DNA from: Sceloporus undulatus
Taxonomy: Eukaryota > Chordata > Lepidosauria > Squamata > Phrynosomatidae
Reading direction: 5' to 3'
DNA length: 64,000 bases
Assembly: GCF_019175285.1 (NCBI RefSeq)
Contig: NC_056527.1
Span: 123,504,112-123,568,111 of the forward strand
The notes under the pieces were generated by a model. The model had not been told where the DNA came from, did no database searches, and saw only the letters and a list, made by a program, of their open reading frames with translations. Below are positions 1 through 11,669 of this stretch, in pieces. The stretch's first letter is position 1. Every line of letters starts with the position of its first letter. Position numbers and translations under genes: made by a program.

Positions 1-1004
1 TCCTCCTAATCAATTCCTTCCTCCCACCCCTATCTTTTTTGTTCATAGGGAGAGCCTCACCAAATGATCGGGTGGTTTCTTCTCTCCCTAGTTCTTCCTA
101 GTTGTTGTTTTGACCCTCAAGCCTTTAGAGGTCTTCAAGCTACAATGAGGATCCTCTCCTGTCCCCTGCCACACAAAAAAAGCATCTTCCCCAGAAATCT
201 ATCTTCTCAATAAACCTCAATTATTAATCTATAGTTTGAGCTTGAGGTGGAATCAGACCTGTTTCCCTCGGCTGATGCTCTGAATGCCGCAACTAGCACT
301 CACAACATTGTCACTTGTCTACAGAATCAGTATCAACTTCTCAACTCCCAAAGCCAATTCCCACCTCCATCCTTGGTTCCCTTTTTGGTACTCTGGAAGC
401 CAGAGCCATGCCAGTCATACTTGAAAGCTTGCCCTGCCTTTGTATGGAAATCAGATTATTATGTTTAAAGGCAAATTCTGCCATGGATTGGGATTTCTTG
501 TAACTTATTTATTTTTTTTAAAGATTTGAACTGAGTCCTTGAAATCTCCTAACGTTAGCTGATATTCCTGTTGCCTCTCTTTTGTGTGCCTTTTTTCCAG
601 AATCTTATGAGGGGGAAAATAAGAATAAACCATACACATTTATGTCAACTCTACATTGTCTGTTTTAAGCCTAGAGTCCATGCGTTTCAGCCTGTGGGCT
701 TCAGCAGTGTTAAATTCACAGATCCCCTCTATGCCTAGCTAACAAGGGAGCCTTTTTGTTGCCTGGGATGATTCCTGATGAAGCTTTTATTTATGCACCA
801 GGGAGTCTGGATACCTACATACTAAGTAAGTGAGTAGCACTTCTACTTCTTATCACAATTTCTTTCGTTTTTCCTTCACGCAAGCATGCATATACATATA
901 TCAAAGAGGGAACGATGCAGTCATGCTACAATGACTTTTGACTGGAGTGGTGGCAACTCTCTGTCCAGAAGCAATGCTTACTGAGAACCTGTAAGTTGAA
1001 TGTA

Positions 1005-1210
1005 CAGTCATCCCTCCGTATCCATGGATTCAACCATCCATGGTCTGAAAATATTCACACATAAAAAGTTCCAAAAAGCAAAACTTGACGTTGACGTTTT
1101 ATATAAGGGATGTCATTTTACTGCACCATTGTATATAATGGGACTTGAGCATCCACAGATGCTGCTATCCATGGAGAGTCCTGGAGCCAAACCCCAGCGG
1201 ATGCCAACTA
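1005..1210. mobile_element. Tigger/pogo-like MITE, copy 1
   Basis: Begins after TA with CAGTCATCCCTCCGTATCC and contains the family's internal CATTTTA..CCATTGTA and GGACTTGAGCATCC blocks. The right end is degraded. It shares its whole layout with copies at 8802, 37908 and about 39955. Confidence 0.75.
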
Positions 1211-2289
1211 TCCATTCTAGTTGGGTGTGCGGTGCATTTTTTGACACTGTAGTGGAGTTAGGTCAGTAGGCCTAACATCTGAACAGCCATGCAAAGCATT
1301 ACAATGGAAATTCTGGAAGGTTTCCATAGAACTGAACATTGCCTCTAACTCCCACAGAATAAAACTGAAGCTTAATATCATTTGGGTAATTAAAAAAGAG
1401 TAGTTTTCTGGGTTTTTTAAACATACCCCCTTGTCTCCAACCCAAGGCCAGCTGGAGCTGTGTTTACTGGATGCTGCTGTAGAGATGAAGTAGTTGCATT
1501 CTTCCCTCTAATGTAATTTCTCTGGAAGTTTTTGGCTCTGTTAGCCTATGGCCAGAGATCTGCCGTTACACCAAAGCAGGTCTCAAAACAACTGTGGTGG
1601 CCTTGCCGTTGTGTTCTCACAAACGCTTCCTGTTTTTCCTCTTTCGAACATCCTTCCACCGTCGCCCCTTGAGAAATTCCGGACCCCTTCCGACACCACA
1701 GTTGGATTTGTAGGCGCGCAAGTGCTCCTCGACATGGTACAAATGTCCATAACAACCAACCCCACCTCTCTTGTATTATCCTTATGGGAAGCAGTGAATG
1801 TAATACTTAGGGGCCCTGTTAAACCTCTGCAGAAAGGACTGACTCTTGAATGCTGCTTCCATCGGCCAGAGCCTGACCCTTTGGTTATTTCAGCAAATGT
1901 TTCAGGAAATTAGCCACGGGCGATGAAGGCCAGATGTTTTGGCAATGGCTCGCTTGTTGCTTTTCTCTCATGAAATAGCTCCGTTCTGAGGACAGCTGGG
2001 CTCTTGTTACATCCTGAAATGTGACCAATTGAGTCGGGAACTTTAACTGCATCTCTGCTGGGCCAGAGGGCAAATCTCTCCCAGGGTCCTGGGCCTTGTG
2101 TTCTTAGACCCTTTGGGCACGGAGCTGGCTGGCTGACCAAACTCAGAAACGTCAGCTGGCTCCTCCAGCCAGACTTCATTCTTCTGCTCTTTGAGATTTA
2201 TGCCACAGGGATGTGCTGTGGATCCTGCTTCACAGGCGGACCTTCTTTTTCAGTCTCATGGGCTCCTTCATTCTTGGCCAGGATGAGCT

Positions 2290-2560
2290 GTTTTTAATAC
2301 TGCCAACCTGGAATCTACTGAATGTACTCATGTATAAATCTAGAAATTTTAGACCAAAAATTGCCCCCCAAAAAACCTGAGCTGTAAACTGTCCTGGACG
2401 CATTGACCTGCTACTCTCTCATCCACCTAGTCTTTAGGGTGAGCACAAACACTTATGCCTGCTGGAATTTGGTAAGTTATTTGGCATTGTTTTCCCTTTG
2501 CTTCATCCTTTAGATCCTTTGTTACATGCCCCTAAGTTCAACAGATCTTCAGTGACCTTA
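2290..2560. repeat. Unclassified repeat shared with 26500-26795
   Basis: Both places carry a CTTTAGG/AAGGxxAGCACAAAC..TTATxCC..CCCTTTGCTxCATCCT series, and a GTATAA-rich end (GAATGTACTCATGTATAAAT here, CTTATACATGAGCATATC there, in inverted arrangement). Probably a non-autonomous DNA element; class not determined. Confidence 0.45.
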
Positions 2561-2810
2561 TCTCCCAGTGTTTTCTATCAGTCTTGCAACTGAACAGTAA
2601 CGTTATGTGCTTAAAAACAAAACCATCTCACACATACCCTCAAGAAACACTGGATTCTGTGATCAGTATGAATTACGCACAGTAAATAGGCACAGATTTC
2701 CTTAGCTTGAATAAATTGTTAGATTTAGATTTTTAAATACTATGCCTCGCTTATATATTAAAAAGTCAATTGCTGCTTAATATATATTAGTCATGAAATG
2801 GCATAACCCA

Positions 2811-2990
2811 GCATAGTGTAGTGTGTTGAGTGTTGATCTCTGACTCTGGAGACAAGGATTCGAATCTCCACTCAGCCATAGAAATCTACTGAGTAACCTT
2901 GAGCAAGTTACATGCTCTCAGCCTCAGGGGAAGGCAATGGCAAACCTCCTCTGAACAAATCTTGCCAAGAGAACATCATGATGCATCCAA
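2811..2990 (+). mobile_element. tRNA-derived SINE (squamate type), 3' end lost
   Basis: tRNA-like head with a B-box-like GGATTCGAATC, then the body motif GGCAATGGCAAACCTCCTCTG. The BovB-like tail is missing. Confidence 0.7.
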
Positions 2991-3599
2991 ATCCACTGAC
3001 TCTACACAGATGAAAGAAAGGTCTAAATTCAATATGGAAATCCTGAGCTCTGGGGAACTAACTGTATGCAACTCTTTATTCTCTATGGGAGTCTCTTGTC
3101 AAACCCAGGATCTCTGTTGACATTATTGTATCCTGCCATTTTCGCTGTTTTACCTATTTGACACCAAGCATCCAAAGGCCTATTGAATATGCTAATTTTT
3201 CAACTGGCGTCGCAGTTCCAGTCTCTAATGCAAAATGTATTCCTAGGGGAAGAAGAAACCCTTCAATGGAAGGTGCCAGGTTGCTTTCCTATCGACTTAC
3301 CTCATCTGTCTGAATGTGTCAAGTGAACCTCCAGAGACTGAAAACAAACCGGGACCAATATATATAGAATAGGGGGAAATGCTACTGCTAGACACTATTC
3401 ATCCCAACACATTAGAACCTGGAGCTGGGCATTTTGAGTTCAAGGAAATGGAGGGAGGAGAGAACAATGCCAAAAGATTGACTAAGTTTCCTTTTGTCTT
3501 TCAAGGCCCACTTGCATTTCCTTCCCAACAAGGATAAATGGAATCGCACTCACAGCCAAATCCTCCATGTGTTACTTGGAAACAAGCCTAGCTGTGTTT

Positions 3600-3829
3600 G
3601 TTGTTACTGCTGCTGTTGTGGAGCTTCATTCCACTGAAAGTTACAGTGACCCTCTCATAAGGTTTTCTCTCCTGTATTTATCCAGAGGAGGGTTGCCATT
3701 GCGTTCCTCTGACGCCGAGAGAGTATGACTTGCCTAAGGGCACCAGTGGTTTCCGTGGCTCAGGGGGGATTCAGAGTTTCCGGAGATCCTAGTCCAACTC
3801 ATAAATCGCTACGCCACACTGACTCTTCC
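3600..3829 (-). mobile_element. tRNA-derived SINE, degraded
   Basis: Reverse orientation: tail-like start, GGAGGGTTGCCATTGCGTTC body, and tRNA-like head ending TACGCCACACTGACTCTT. It lies next to a BovB 3' fragment. Confidence 0.65.
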
Positions 3830-3892
3830 CTCTGCAGCTTTATTGTTGTGATGCGCCTCCAAGTTGACTCTGAGAGGATGACGATAATCTCC

Positions 3893-4240
3893 AGTTGTTG
3901 CTGTTCACTTCCCTAGAATCGGCTCCGACTCATGGCAACCCAGTGAAAGAGACATCTCCAAGACTCCTCTCCTCCACTGCTCTGCTTGTGTTCTGTAAAT
4001 TCATGCCTGTGGCCTCCCTCCCTGAGTCTAGTCATCTGGTGGGTCTTCCTCTCTTTCTGTTGCCCTCCACCTTTCCAAGCATCAATGTCTTTTTGAGTGA
4101 GCCGTGCCTTTTTATGATGCGGCCAAAGTACAACAGCCACAGTTCTGTCATCTTGACTTCCAGGGAGAGTTCTGGCTTGATCTGTTCAAGGACTCGCTTG
4201 TTTGTTGTTTTGGCCATCCAAGGTCTCCTCAGTACTTGAG
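3893..4240 (-). mobile_element. BovB (RTE) LINE 3' fragment
   Basis: The minus strand encodes LEVKMTELWLLYFGRIIKRH and KKTLMLGKVEGNRKRGRP, the C-terminal region of the BovB reverse transcriptase protein. It ends in the BovB tail (ATGAGTCGGAGCCGATTCT). 5'-truncated, as usual for LINEs. Confidence 0.8.
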
Positions 4241-4627
4241 GAATCTCATCTCAGGTATGTGTTCATTGCCCAAATTACAACACACGGAAGGAGGAAGGTT
4301 CCATGATGTAGTTCTTAAGTGCTGTGTGGTTTCCCTTTCTTCAGTCGGACAAAGGCACTGATAGAATGCCAAAGAACAGCCAAAAAGTTGGCTCCATGCT
4401 CAATGGTAAGAGCCAAGACCCCAAATTCGCACAAGGAGCAGGTGGAGAACCCAGATGTGGGGAAAGGCTTCCAAAGAGATTGGATGAGTGACCAATTGTT
4501 TTTAAAAAAGGAAAATCCAGGATGACAATGCCAAGGGAATGACACAGAACACAAGAGAACAGCCAAGACCTGTTTGGCCAGTAGCTCATCCAGTTCTTTT
4601 GGTCTGTTATTTTGTTTAAAGGAGGAA

Positions 4628-4752
4628 TGGACAAAGTGTGGCCTTTCAGATGGTGTTGGATTACAAATCCCAGCAGTCCTCATCAGGGCTGCCAATGGTG
4701 AGGAATGTGGGGAGTTGCAGTCCAACAATTCAAGGGCCACACCTTGACCGCA
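4628..4752. mobile_element. Short hAT-like palindromic MITE
   Basis: ACAAAGTGTGGCCTTTCAG and GGGCCACACCTTGACCG are inverted, with an ATTACAAATCCCAGCAGTCC inner arm typical of these small foldbacks. Ends approximate. Confidence 0.55.
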
Positions 4753-4923
4753 CATGGTTTAAAGTGGAGGCCTGCCTGGATTACCCTTTAAATCCAGGAC
4801 TTGGATGGATTTAAATGGAAGCAGACATTTAAACTTCCCACAATGCCCTGACAACATGGCTTCACTCCCAGGCATTGTGGGGACAAACAACTCCACTCCA
4901 GGCCATTGTCCGAAATTCAAACA

Positions 4924-5110
4924 CTACAGGTTGAGCCTCCCTTATCCAAAATATCCTGCAAATTGCAGTTTGTTGTGATGCTAGAGCTTTGCAAACTGCA
5001 TAAGTTGGAAATGACTTGAAGACACACATTTCCAAAAAGTATCCTCTTTTAGCTCTGAGTAAGGCTAATAATGGGCGAACAAATCTCAACATCACACATA
5101 CACACTTAAT
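4924..5110. mobile_element. Tigger-like fragment
   Basis: ACAGGTTGAGCCTCCCTTATCC is the terminal signature of a Tigger/MER-type pogo family. The rest is diverged, and no right end is visible. Confidence 0.45.
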
Positions 5111-5678
5111 ATTATAAAACAACAGAAGGAAATGTAACATGGTAACCTCTATAAATTTTCCAAACCACAAAGGAATAACTAATGAACATTATAGGAGATA
5201 TTTTATAGAGTTGCCAGGACAGGAGTTAATCAGGCAGAGCCTAGAGGTACAAGCATCAATAAAATCCATATCCATCTGTCCCACATGGCAGCCGGATTAT
5301 ATGCCCAAATGATTAACAACGGTGAGCCCTAGCTCTTTGGAGAGCCTTTCCTGGGAAGAGTCAGACCCACCACTTTCTCCCAACGAAGCCTATTACGCTC
5401 CTTGAGTTGTGCCAAGAGAGATAGATGAAGGTGAGGTGGATGCTGCCGCTGTCTGATTTATCCAAATGCTTTTTCATCTTCAGTCCTCCTGGCTGCATGG
5501 AGACGCCAGGCAAGCATGAAGAAAGTGGTGCAAATCATCCTGTCACTCACATGGAGGGAGGAAGCCACATCTGTAAGGCCTGCATATGATTTTCCAGACC
5601 TTTCAAAAAGTTCCTGTTTTGGATGACGTCCTCTTGAACTGGCCATACTGGCTGGAGCCTTCTCAACGCTGGAGCATT

Positions 5679-5896
5679 TGCTGTTGCTGTGTGCCCCTAA
5701 GTCATTTCTGGCTTATGGCAACTCTAAGGCAACCCTATCACAGGGTTTTCTTAACAGGATTTGCTCAGAGGAAGTTTTGCCATGGCCTTCCCCTGAGGCT
5801 GAGAGAGTGGGACTTGCCTAAGGTCCCCCAGTGGGTTTCATGACTGAACTGGGAATCGAACCCTGTTCTCCAGAGTCATAGCCCAAGGCTCAAATG
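5679..5896 (-). mobile_element. tRNA-derived SINE, near full length
   Basis: Reverse orientation with BovB-like tail (GTCATTTCTGGCTTATGGC), body CACAGGGTTTTCTTAACAGG, and tRNA-like head with GGAATCGAACCC (reverse B box). Confidence 0.8.
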
Positions 5897-6529
5897 CCTT
5901 CCAACATTTCACAAATGAAAACTGAGACACATATGGAGACAACTTCAAGTGCGGTCGTGATGACAGAAAGTGATTCAAGAGGAAGTACAGACAAGCGAGG
6001 AGCTGCTGCAGCAGTTTGCTTTTGCCTGAATTTGCAGGGAAGGGAAGGGTTCCACCCCTCCTTTCCTCTCCATCCCTTGCCTTGACTGGTGAATCTATTG
6101 AATGCTAACTACTTTTTCCACTTTGAAATCTATGGGCAGCAACTGAACTAAGCTGAGGACAAAGGGGGAAAGCAAATGAAAAAGTGGGACGACAGAGGAT
6201 TAACTGGCACTATCCTTGGCAAATCTGGGAAGATGGAAAGTGTTTTTTCTGCCATGTTTTTGCACCCTTTTACCCGACTTTGCTCCAAATGCAACAAAGT
6301 TGGGGGAAATCCCAGTGTTTCCCAAAAACCCTAGAGTGACCTTGAGTTCTTTTGGCAGATGAACGGCTGGATTGGGTCTGATTCGGTCCAATCCAATGTC
6401 CACATGCAAAGAACTGTGCCATCCCGCTTTTTGCTGAACAAAAGACATATCTGTTGATGTTATGACAATGTGTAAATCTCTCAGTTGACTAAAAGGCAAC
6501 CGATTGATCAACTCAACATTATTTCATTG

Positions 6530-6583
6530 ATTTTTTTTTACTACTACTACTACTATTATTATTGTTGTTGTTGTTGTTGTTGT
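6530..6583. repeat. Compound microsatellite (CTA)n(TTA)n(TTG)n
   Basis: A T run, then CTA, TTA and TTG triplets in series. Confidence 0.9.
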
Positions 6584-7647
6584 AAGAGTTTAGTCCATTT
6601 CATCTGGAGAATGCCAGTTTGGGTATTTAGCTCTTTCGGTCTCTTCCTCCAGTGCGGTTTGACACACAAAAGATGGTTATTTTGCAAGCCATTCTCAGCT
6701 GCGTATGTTTTGTGCCTCCGGTGAAACAAGGCTGATTTTATTCAAACATAAAATTGCAATATTTTAAGTATACTAAATAACTGGGATTTAAGTTACAGAT
6801 TGTTGGTACATTTTCCTCCCTGGTTTCTCTTCAAGAAACGGAAAAGAAAATGACTGAGATAATATCCTTAATTTCCTGCAAAGGGATAAGGTTCCCATGA
6901 AAGCTGCTCTCTTGGAGAGGCTTTAAATGTATCTGAAGAGAACATCTTATCCCATTTAATACAGGATAATGGGAAGGGACCGAATCTCTAGACAATCATT
7001 CAAAGGTTTTTCTGTTTTGGTCTTTTCAGGTGAACTCGAGATGCACTTTTCTGAACAAGTTGGCCGCCTGGCCTTAGGCTGGACTTCATCCAAAGGATTG
7101 TTCTTTCAACGCCCTTTGGATCCTGGATGGGGCGTTCAAATCTGAGCCAGATCAAGCCAAAAGGATCAAGTCCTGCCTTGATCCAGTGATGCTAGAGCCA
7201 TACAAACACACAACAGAGAGATGTGTGGGATTGTCTTGGTTTGTTGTCAGGTTTTCACAACAGGAGAGAGCTTTCCCAGGTGTCTTCTGGGAGGTTTTCT
7301 AGGGCTCCACAAATAGAGGACAGCTTAATATCATTGTCTGTGGGTTGCAAAACAGGGAGGAACAGCAGGTTTAGAAGGGTCAACATACAATGTTCCTTAG
7401 AAAACTAACATCAACAGGGTGGAATTCAGAGACAAAGTTGTGTTATTCTGGAATATGATTATGCAAAGGGATCTTGTAGTGCCTTTGGGACTAACTGTGC
7501 AAAAGAAGTTGTAGCATGAGCTTTTGTAGACTTGGTCTTGCATGCATCTGGGGAAGTAGACCAAGTCTATGGAAAGGGACTTAGACTAGCTTGGAAAAAA
7601 CCCTCAGCCAGCCTAGGAAATTTAGGATTCTGGTAAATATCTGGATG

Positions 7648-7648
7648 G

Positions 7649-7694
<46 letters not shown>
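7648..7694. repeat. (ATG)n microsatellite
   Basis: About fifteen uninterrupted ATG triplets. Confidence 0.95.
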
Positions 7695-8639
7695 CTACAG
7701 AAACAAAGATTGCAACTTCCCGCCTTGTCTGGGGAAACTCTTAGTGTTCCAGCTTGGTTTGTTCCATTACCCTGCATGATTCTGAAAGCTAAATATTATA
7801 TACTGTTGTTCAATGGGAAATTGTACCAGAGTATGAGTTCCCTTTTAGGAGACCTATTGAGTTCTAGAGTTGGCTGTACAGCAAGAACTTTTGCAAGCTC
7901 TTTCAGCCCTTGTTCCAGCCAACCTTGACCATTCATGGTTTCCTAGAAAACTGGACAGAGGCAAAACTCTGCATTTCCAACATCAACAAACAACAATTGA
8001 AGATTGGGTCTGTGATTTGGGGATGCAAAAGAAACCAACTTCTGAGTGGTGAAGGAAACTATGAGGAAGATGCCTGCACCCTTTCGGCCCACACACTGGA
8101 AATTGTGATCTTTTCCAAAGTTACAAGCGGAGGAATGAGCTCCGTCTCTGCAGACGCCTGTCTGGTGGCTCCGTTCTTAACTGAAGTTGCTATAGAAAAC
8201 AAAGAACAGGACTGCAAGGATGCAGGCTAAGAGGGATGGAAAACAGTCATACATGATGTGTGAGAATGCGGAAAAACACAAGCAATAAAAAATGATGTGT
8301 ACGTAGGAGTTTGGCTGAGACTAGTATTACTGTATAACTTTCCTTCGGGCAAGAATCCTAGAGGAACCTCCATGGCCGTTTTAATAGCCATTTTGCAGTG
8401 ATGTCCTAAGCCAATGCATGCAAATTCTACTTATTCAATGGGTCTACTTTAACTGGGATGAGCAACTGAATTTAGACCAATACTGTACGGCTGTTTGTAT
8501 GAGGCAAGGAGCCACCATATGGCAAATGAATCAGAGGTTCCACCGACTTACTTGCATGGATCCTGGTGTGAAAGCCAACTTATGCGATCAGGAGATTAAA
8601 ATGCTAAAGTTTCCCCTATGAGTTCCTTTTTAGACTTGG

Positions 8640-8789
8640 GCTGCTGCCACACTGCAGAATTAATTCAGTTTAATCCCACTTTAACTGTCAAAGACTCTTG
8701 GGCTTTGTAGTTTGTTGTGGCACCAGCACTCTCTGACAGAGAAAGCTAAATGGTGCTGAACTGCATTAAATCTGCAATGTAGATGAAGC
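8640..8789. mobile_element. Palindromic MITE family B, short copy
   Basis: CACACTGCAGAATTAATTCAG to CTGCAATGTAGATGAAGC with near-matching 5-base flanks (CTTGG / CCTGG). Internal deletion relative to the 218-base copy. Confidence 0.7.
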
Positions 8790-8801
8790 CCTGGATGCAT
8801 A

Positions 8802-9017
8802 CAGTCAGCCCTCCATATCTATGAACTCAAACATCCACAGCTGGAAAATATTTTTTAAAATGTATAAATTCCCAAAGGCAAGCCTTGATTTTGCCATTTT
8901 ATATAAGGGACCCCATTTTACTATACCATTGTACTGAATGGGAGTTTAGCATCCATGGATTTTGGTATCCATAATAGTTCATGGAACCAAACCCCGGCGG
9001 ATACCAAGGGCTCACTG
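8802..9017. mobile_element. Tigger/pogo-like MITE, copy 2, complete with TA target duplication
   Basis: 216 bases from CAGTCAGCCC to GGGCTCACTG, flanked by TA at 8800-8801 and 9018-9019. Terminal inverted repeats and TA duplication place it in the Tc1/mariner (pogo/Tigger) group. It is non-autonomous. Confidence 0.85.
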
Positions 9018-9857
9018 TATTCAATATTTTCTCCCCATTGTTTAGATGGGGTAAGGAACTCCTTGCAGGAAGACAAGTAGCCTACCAAGGCTAGGCTGAA
9101 ATCCTTGTCCCATACCAATTTTCTGCATGCAGGGAGCTATTTGGGGGGCAAGGGGAGAGCTCCCACAAACTGCCTTGCCTTGCCGGCCCCAATTGTTCTT
9201 TGGCACAGGCCTGACGTTCACATTGCCTTGCAAGGAACCAAAAGAGAGTTCGGAAGTTCAAGCCATGGCTTTCGTTTCTACTTGGTTGGAACCCGTCTGG
9301 AGCGACGCATCGCCATGGCCCAAGCTTTGATGCTTTTGCAGCCCCTGCCATGGAGGAAGCAGAAGCTTTTGAAGCTGAACTGGGACAGAAAATGTTTCAT
9401 TGTGCTGCCCACTAATGATCGGCTTATTTGGCAGGTTTGAATCCCTTTGCATGGTTCCCTTCTGCTCTCTATCTCACTCCTATTCTCTCCAGAAAAACAA
9501 CTCTTGCCTGGGAAGGGTTTGGCATGCCAGTTCTTGATGACTCCTGTGAACTGAAAAGATTGCTCATCCAAAGACTTCCCCCCCCTTTTAACACACACTA
9601 GTTGCCTTGGCATCTCCTTAACAGCCACTGATCAAACTCAAAGAGCTGCGCCATGTGTTCAAGTCGGTAAGAATTCTGCGGTTGTCTTGTGATAACCCAG
9701 TGTTGCACAGTTCAGTGGTTTTCAAATTGTGTAGAAGATGGTGGGGGCCAGTGTTGTGTAGTGGATTGAGTGTTGCATAGTGGGACATGATCCATGGGAG
9801 AGAAAGGCGGGAGGAGACAAGGGAAGAGGGAATGAGGAAAACATTGGAATATTTCAA

Positions 9858-9968
9858 GAAAGATGCTGGCGAAACGTCAGGAAGAAACTCTTCTAGAACA
9901 TGGCCCGAAAATCCCACAAAAAAATATGGATGCCGGCCATGAAAGCCTTCGACTTCACGTTTCAATAA
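9858..9968 (+). mobile_element. Common squamate repeat tail, possibly Penelope-type
   Basis: AAGATGCTGGCGAAACGTCAGG then AAGAAACTCTTCTAGAACATGGCC and GGATGCCGGCCATGAAAGCC. This string is widely repeated in reptile genomes as I recall it. The GCTGGCGAAACGTC part resembles the 3' half of a hammerhead ribozyme, as found in Penelope-like elements. The 5' half is missing. Confidence 0.4.
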
Positions 9969-10029
9969 AGAGTTGGGGTGCAAAATGAAGACTCTGTAGG
10001 GAACAACCAAAACAAAAAGAACTGGGAAG

Positions 10030-10218
10030 TCCAGTGTGGCACAGTGGCTTGAATATTGGACTACGACTCTGGAGATGAAATGTACTTGGTGACTTTGGGC
10101 AAGTGATACGCTCTCAGCCTCAGAGGGAGGCAATGGCAAAACCCCTCTGTACAAATCGTGCCAAGAAAATAAGATTTCCATAAACTGGAAATGTCTTGAA
10201 GGCACACAGCAACATCTC
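10030..10218 (+). mobile_element. tRNA-derived SINE with internal deletion
   Basis: Head TGGCACAGTGGCTTGAATATT, body GGCAATGGCAAAACCCCTCTG and tail GGAAATGTCTTGAAGGCACAC are all present, but the B-box part is deleted. Confidence 0.75.
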
Positions 10219-11669
10219 CATACCTTCAGGACATGCCCCCAACCCTTTCTAGATAAGCCATGAGCCACAAAACTCATCGGGGTCAACCACTTTTCCCAGA
10301 CATGACCTCCCTTTCAAGGTTGTTGTGCACACAAAGTGGAAAGAGTCAATGGTGCTTCCCAGTCATATCTGATATGGGAGACTTGGAGCTATTTTTTCCT
10401 ATTGTGCCAAGGACCAGCATCATATTTTTATCCATCGGCTACAATGGCTTTTCATTCCTGGAAAGTTGTTAGGGATTAGCAGATCAGGGATCGGTACAGG
10501 TAGTTAAAGTGGTGCCAAACTGCATTAATTCTGCAGTATGGCAGCAACCTAAGTTAGCTGATACCAATACTTTCATTTGGTATTTTCCCTACTCCACCAA
10601 TGACTCTCAATGATGGTTCCTCAGAGAAATGCTGTGCTGCCCCCTGCTGAGCATGAGAGGGAATGGCTGTCCATTCTTAGACTTCTGTTGGGACAAAAAA
10701 CAGAATTTAAAGTGGCTTTAGGGAGATCAACATCTGTATAGGAGGAGAATGTCTGATGCTAACATAATGGTTCCAATGCTACAGCTATAACAAAGTTTCC
10801 CTCCTGGGAATATGCCTCTTGTGCAACACTGCAATTTTAAACTGCGCAATTATAAATTGGTTTATGACACTGTAAATATGCAACAGGGGTTGACCAATGT
10901 TAGTATGACCCAGCAATTCATAAATACCAGGCCAGCCTGACCCATCCAAGCAGGGCACTTTGCCTGGCAGTTGTTAGATCAGCTGCTGTCTGCTGCTCTA
11001 CAAACATCTCAAGCCACTACAGCTGCAGAGGAAAAAGCAAATAACTGTGAAGAATACTTTACCAGCAGGCTGTTCAGACTGATTTATTCCACGCTGGTTT
11101 ACTCTGCCCATTGCTTTGCAACTGAGCGTGGGAAGGGACTCCTAACAAAGCCTACTAATTGCTGAAATACTACAGAAATTGTCTACGGTGTTAGAGCTGC
11201 AATGGCTCTCACATGCAATGGAAAGCTAGGAACTTCCACCTCAAAGCTGCCTCCAGTGAATCCAACCATAGGGTCCATTTCAAGGTGTTCCCTGTGGGGA
11301 GGAGCAGGTCATTTCATTGCATGAACCTAAGCAACTCACTTGGATGCCCCCAATGCAAATAACAAAGGCAGGAGACACAACAGCACAGTATGGCTATTTA
11401 TTGGACCTACCCAGCCCAAACAGAGCTTCAGCTGTGACGTCTGAATGTAACAGTTGCAGCACATCAAATATAAAAGCTGTCTCAGCTTGCTTTGAAAAAG
11501 CAAGAAGCCTAGAATGCTCCTCCAACAAGGTGCCACCAGGTCAGTCTGGTTGCAACACTAGCCCTAAGTAGACCAATCTACTTTAAATGTTACAGTGAAT
11601 TGTTTTTTTAAAATGTGTCAAATATAGCATTGCACAGGTAAAAGGAGAAGACAGATCCCCCCCCCCAAT

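Larger units (their letters stand above)
1..11669. other. Repeat-rich intergenic region downstream of LETM2
   Basis: No exon with conserved protein motifs was found on either strand. FGFR1, the expected convergent neighbour, has no coding exon visible here. The region holds two Tigger-like MITEs, SINE copies, a BovB fragment, foldback MITEs, a possible Penelope-type tail and simple repeats, each listed separately. Stretches at about 1-1000, 1300-2280, 5900-6530, 6600-7640, 7700-8630 and 10560-11600 show nothing I can assign. Confidence 0.6.

Noticed and set aside
4315-4755. 146-codon minus-strand frame
   Set aside because: Overlaps a palindromic MITE; no family similarity seen.
7591-7779. 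Open frame with a run of Met
   Set aside because: Translation of the (ATG)n microsatellite.
9105-9440. Overlapping 60-110-codon frames on both strands
   Set aside because: No recognisable protein motif and no plausible splice or start context.
9618-10286. 222-codon minus-strand open frame
   Set aside because: It runs through a SINE copy and a dispersed repeat tail; composition and content fit chance openness across repeats.
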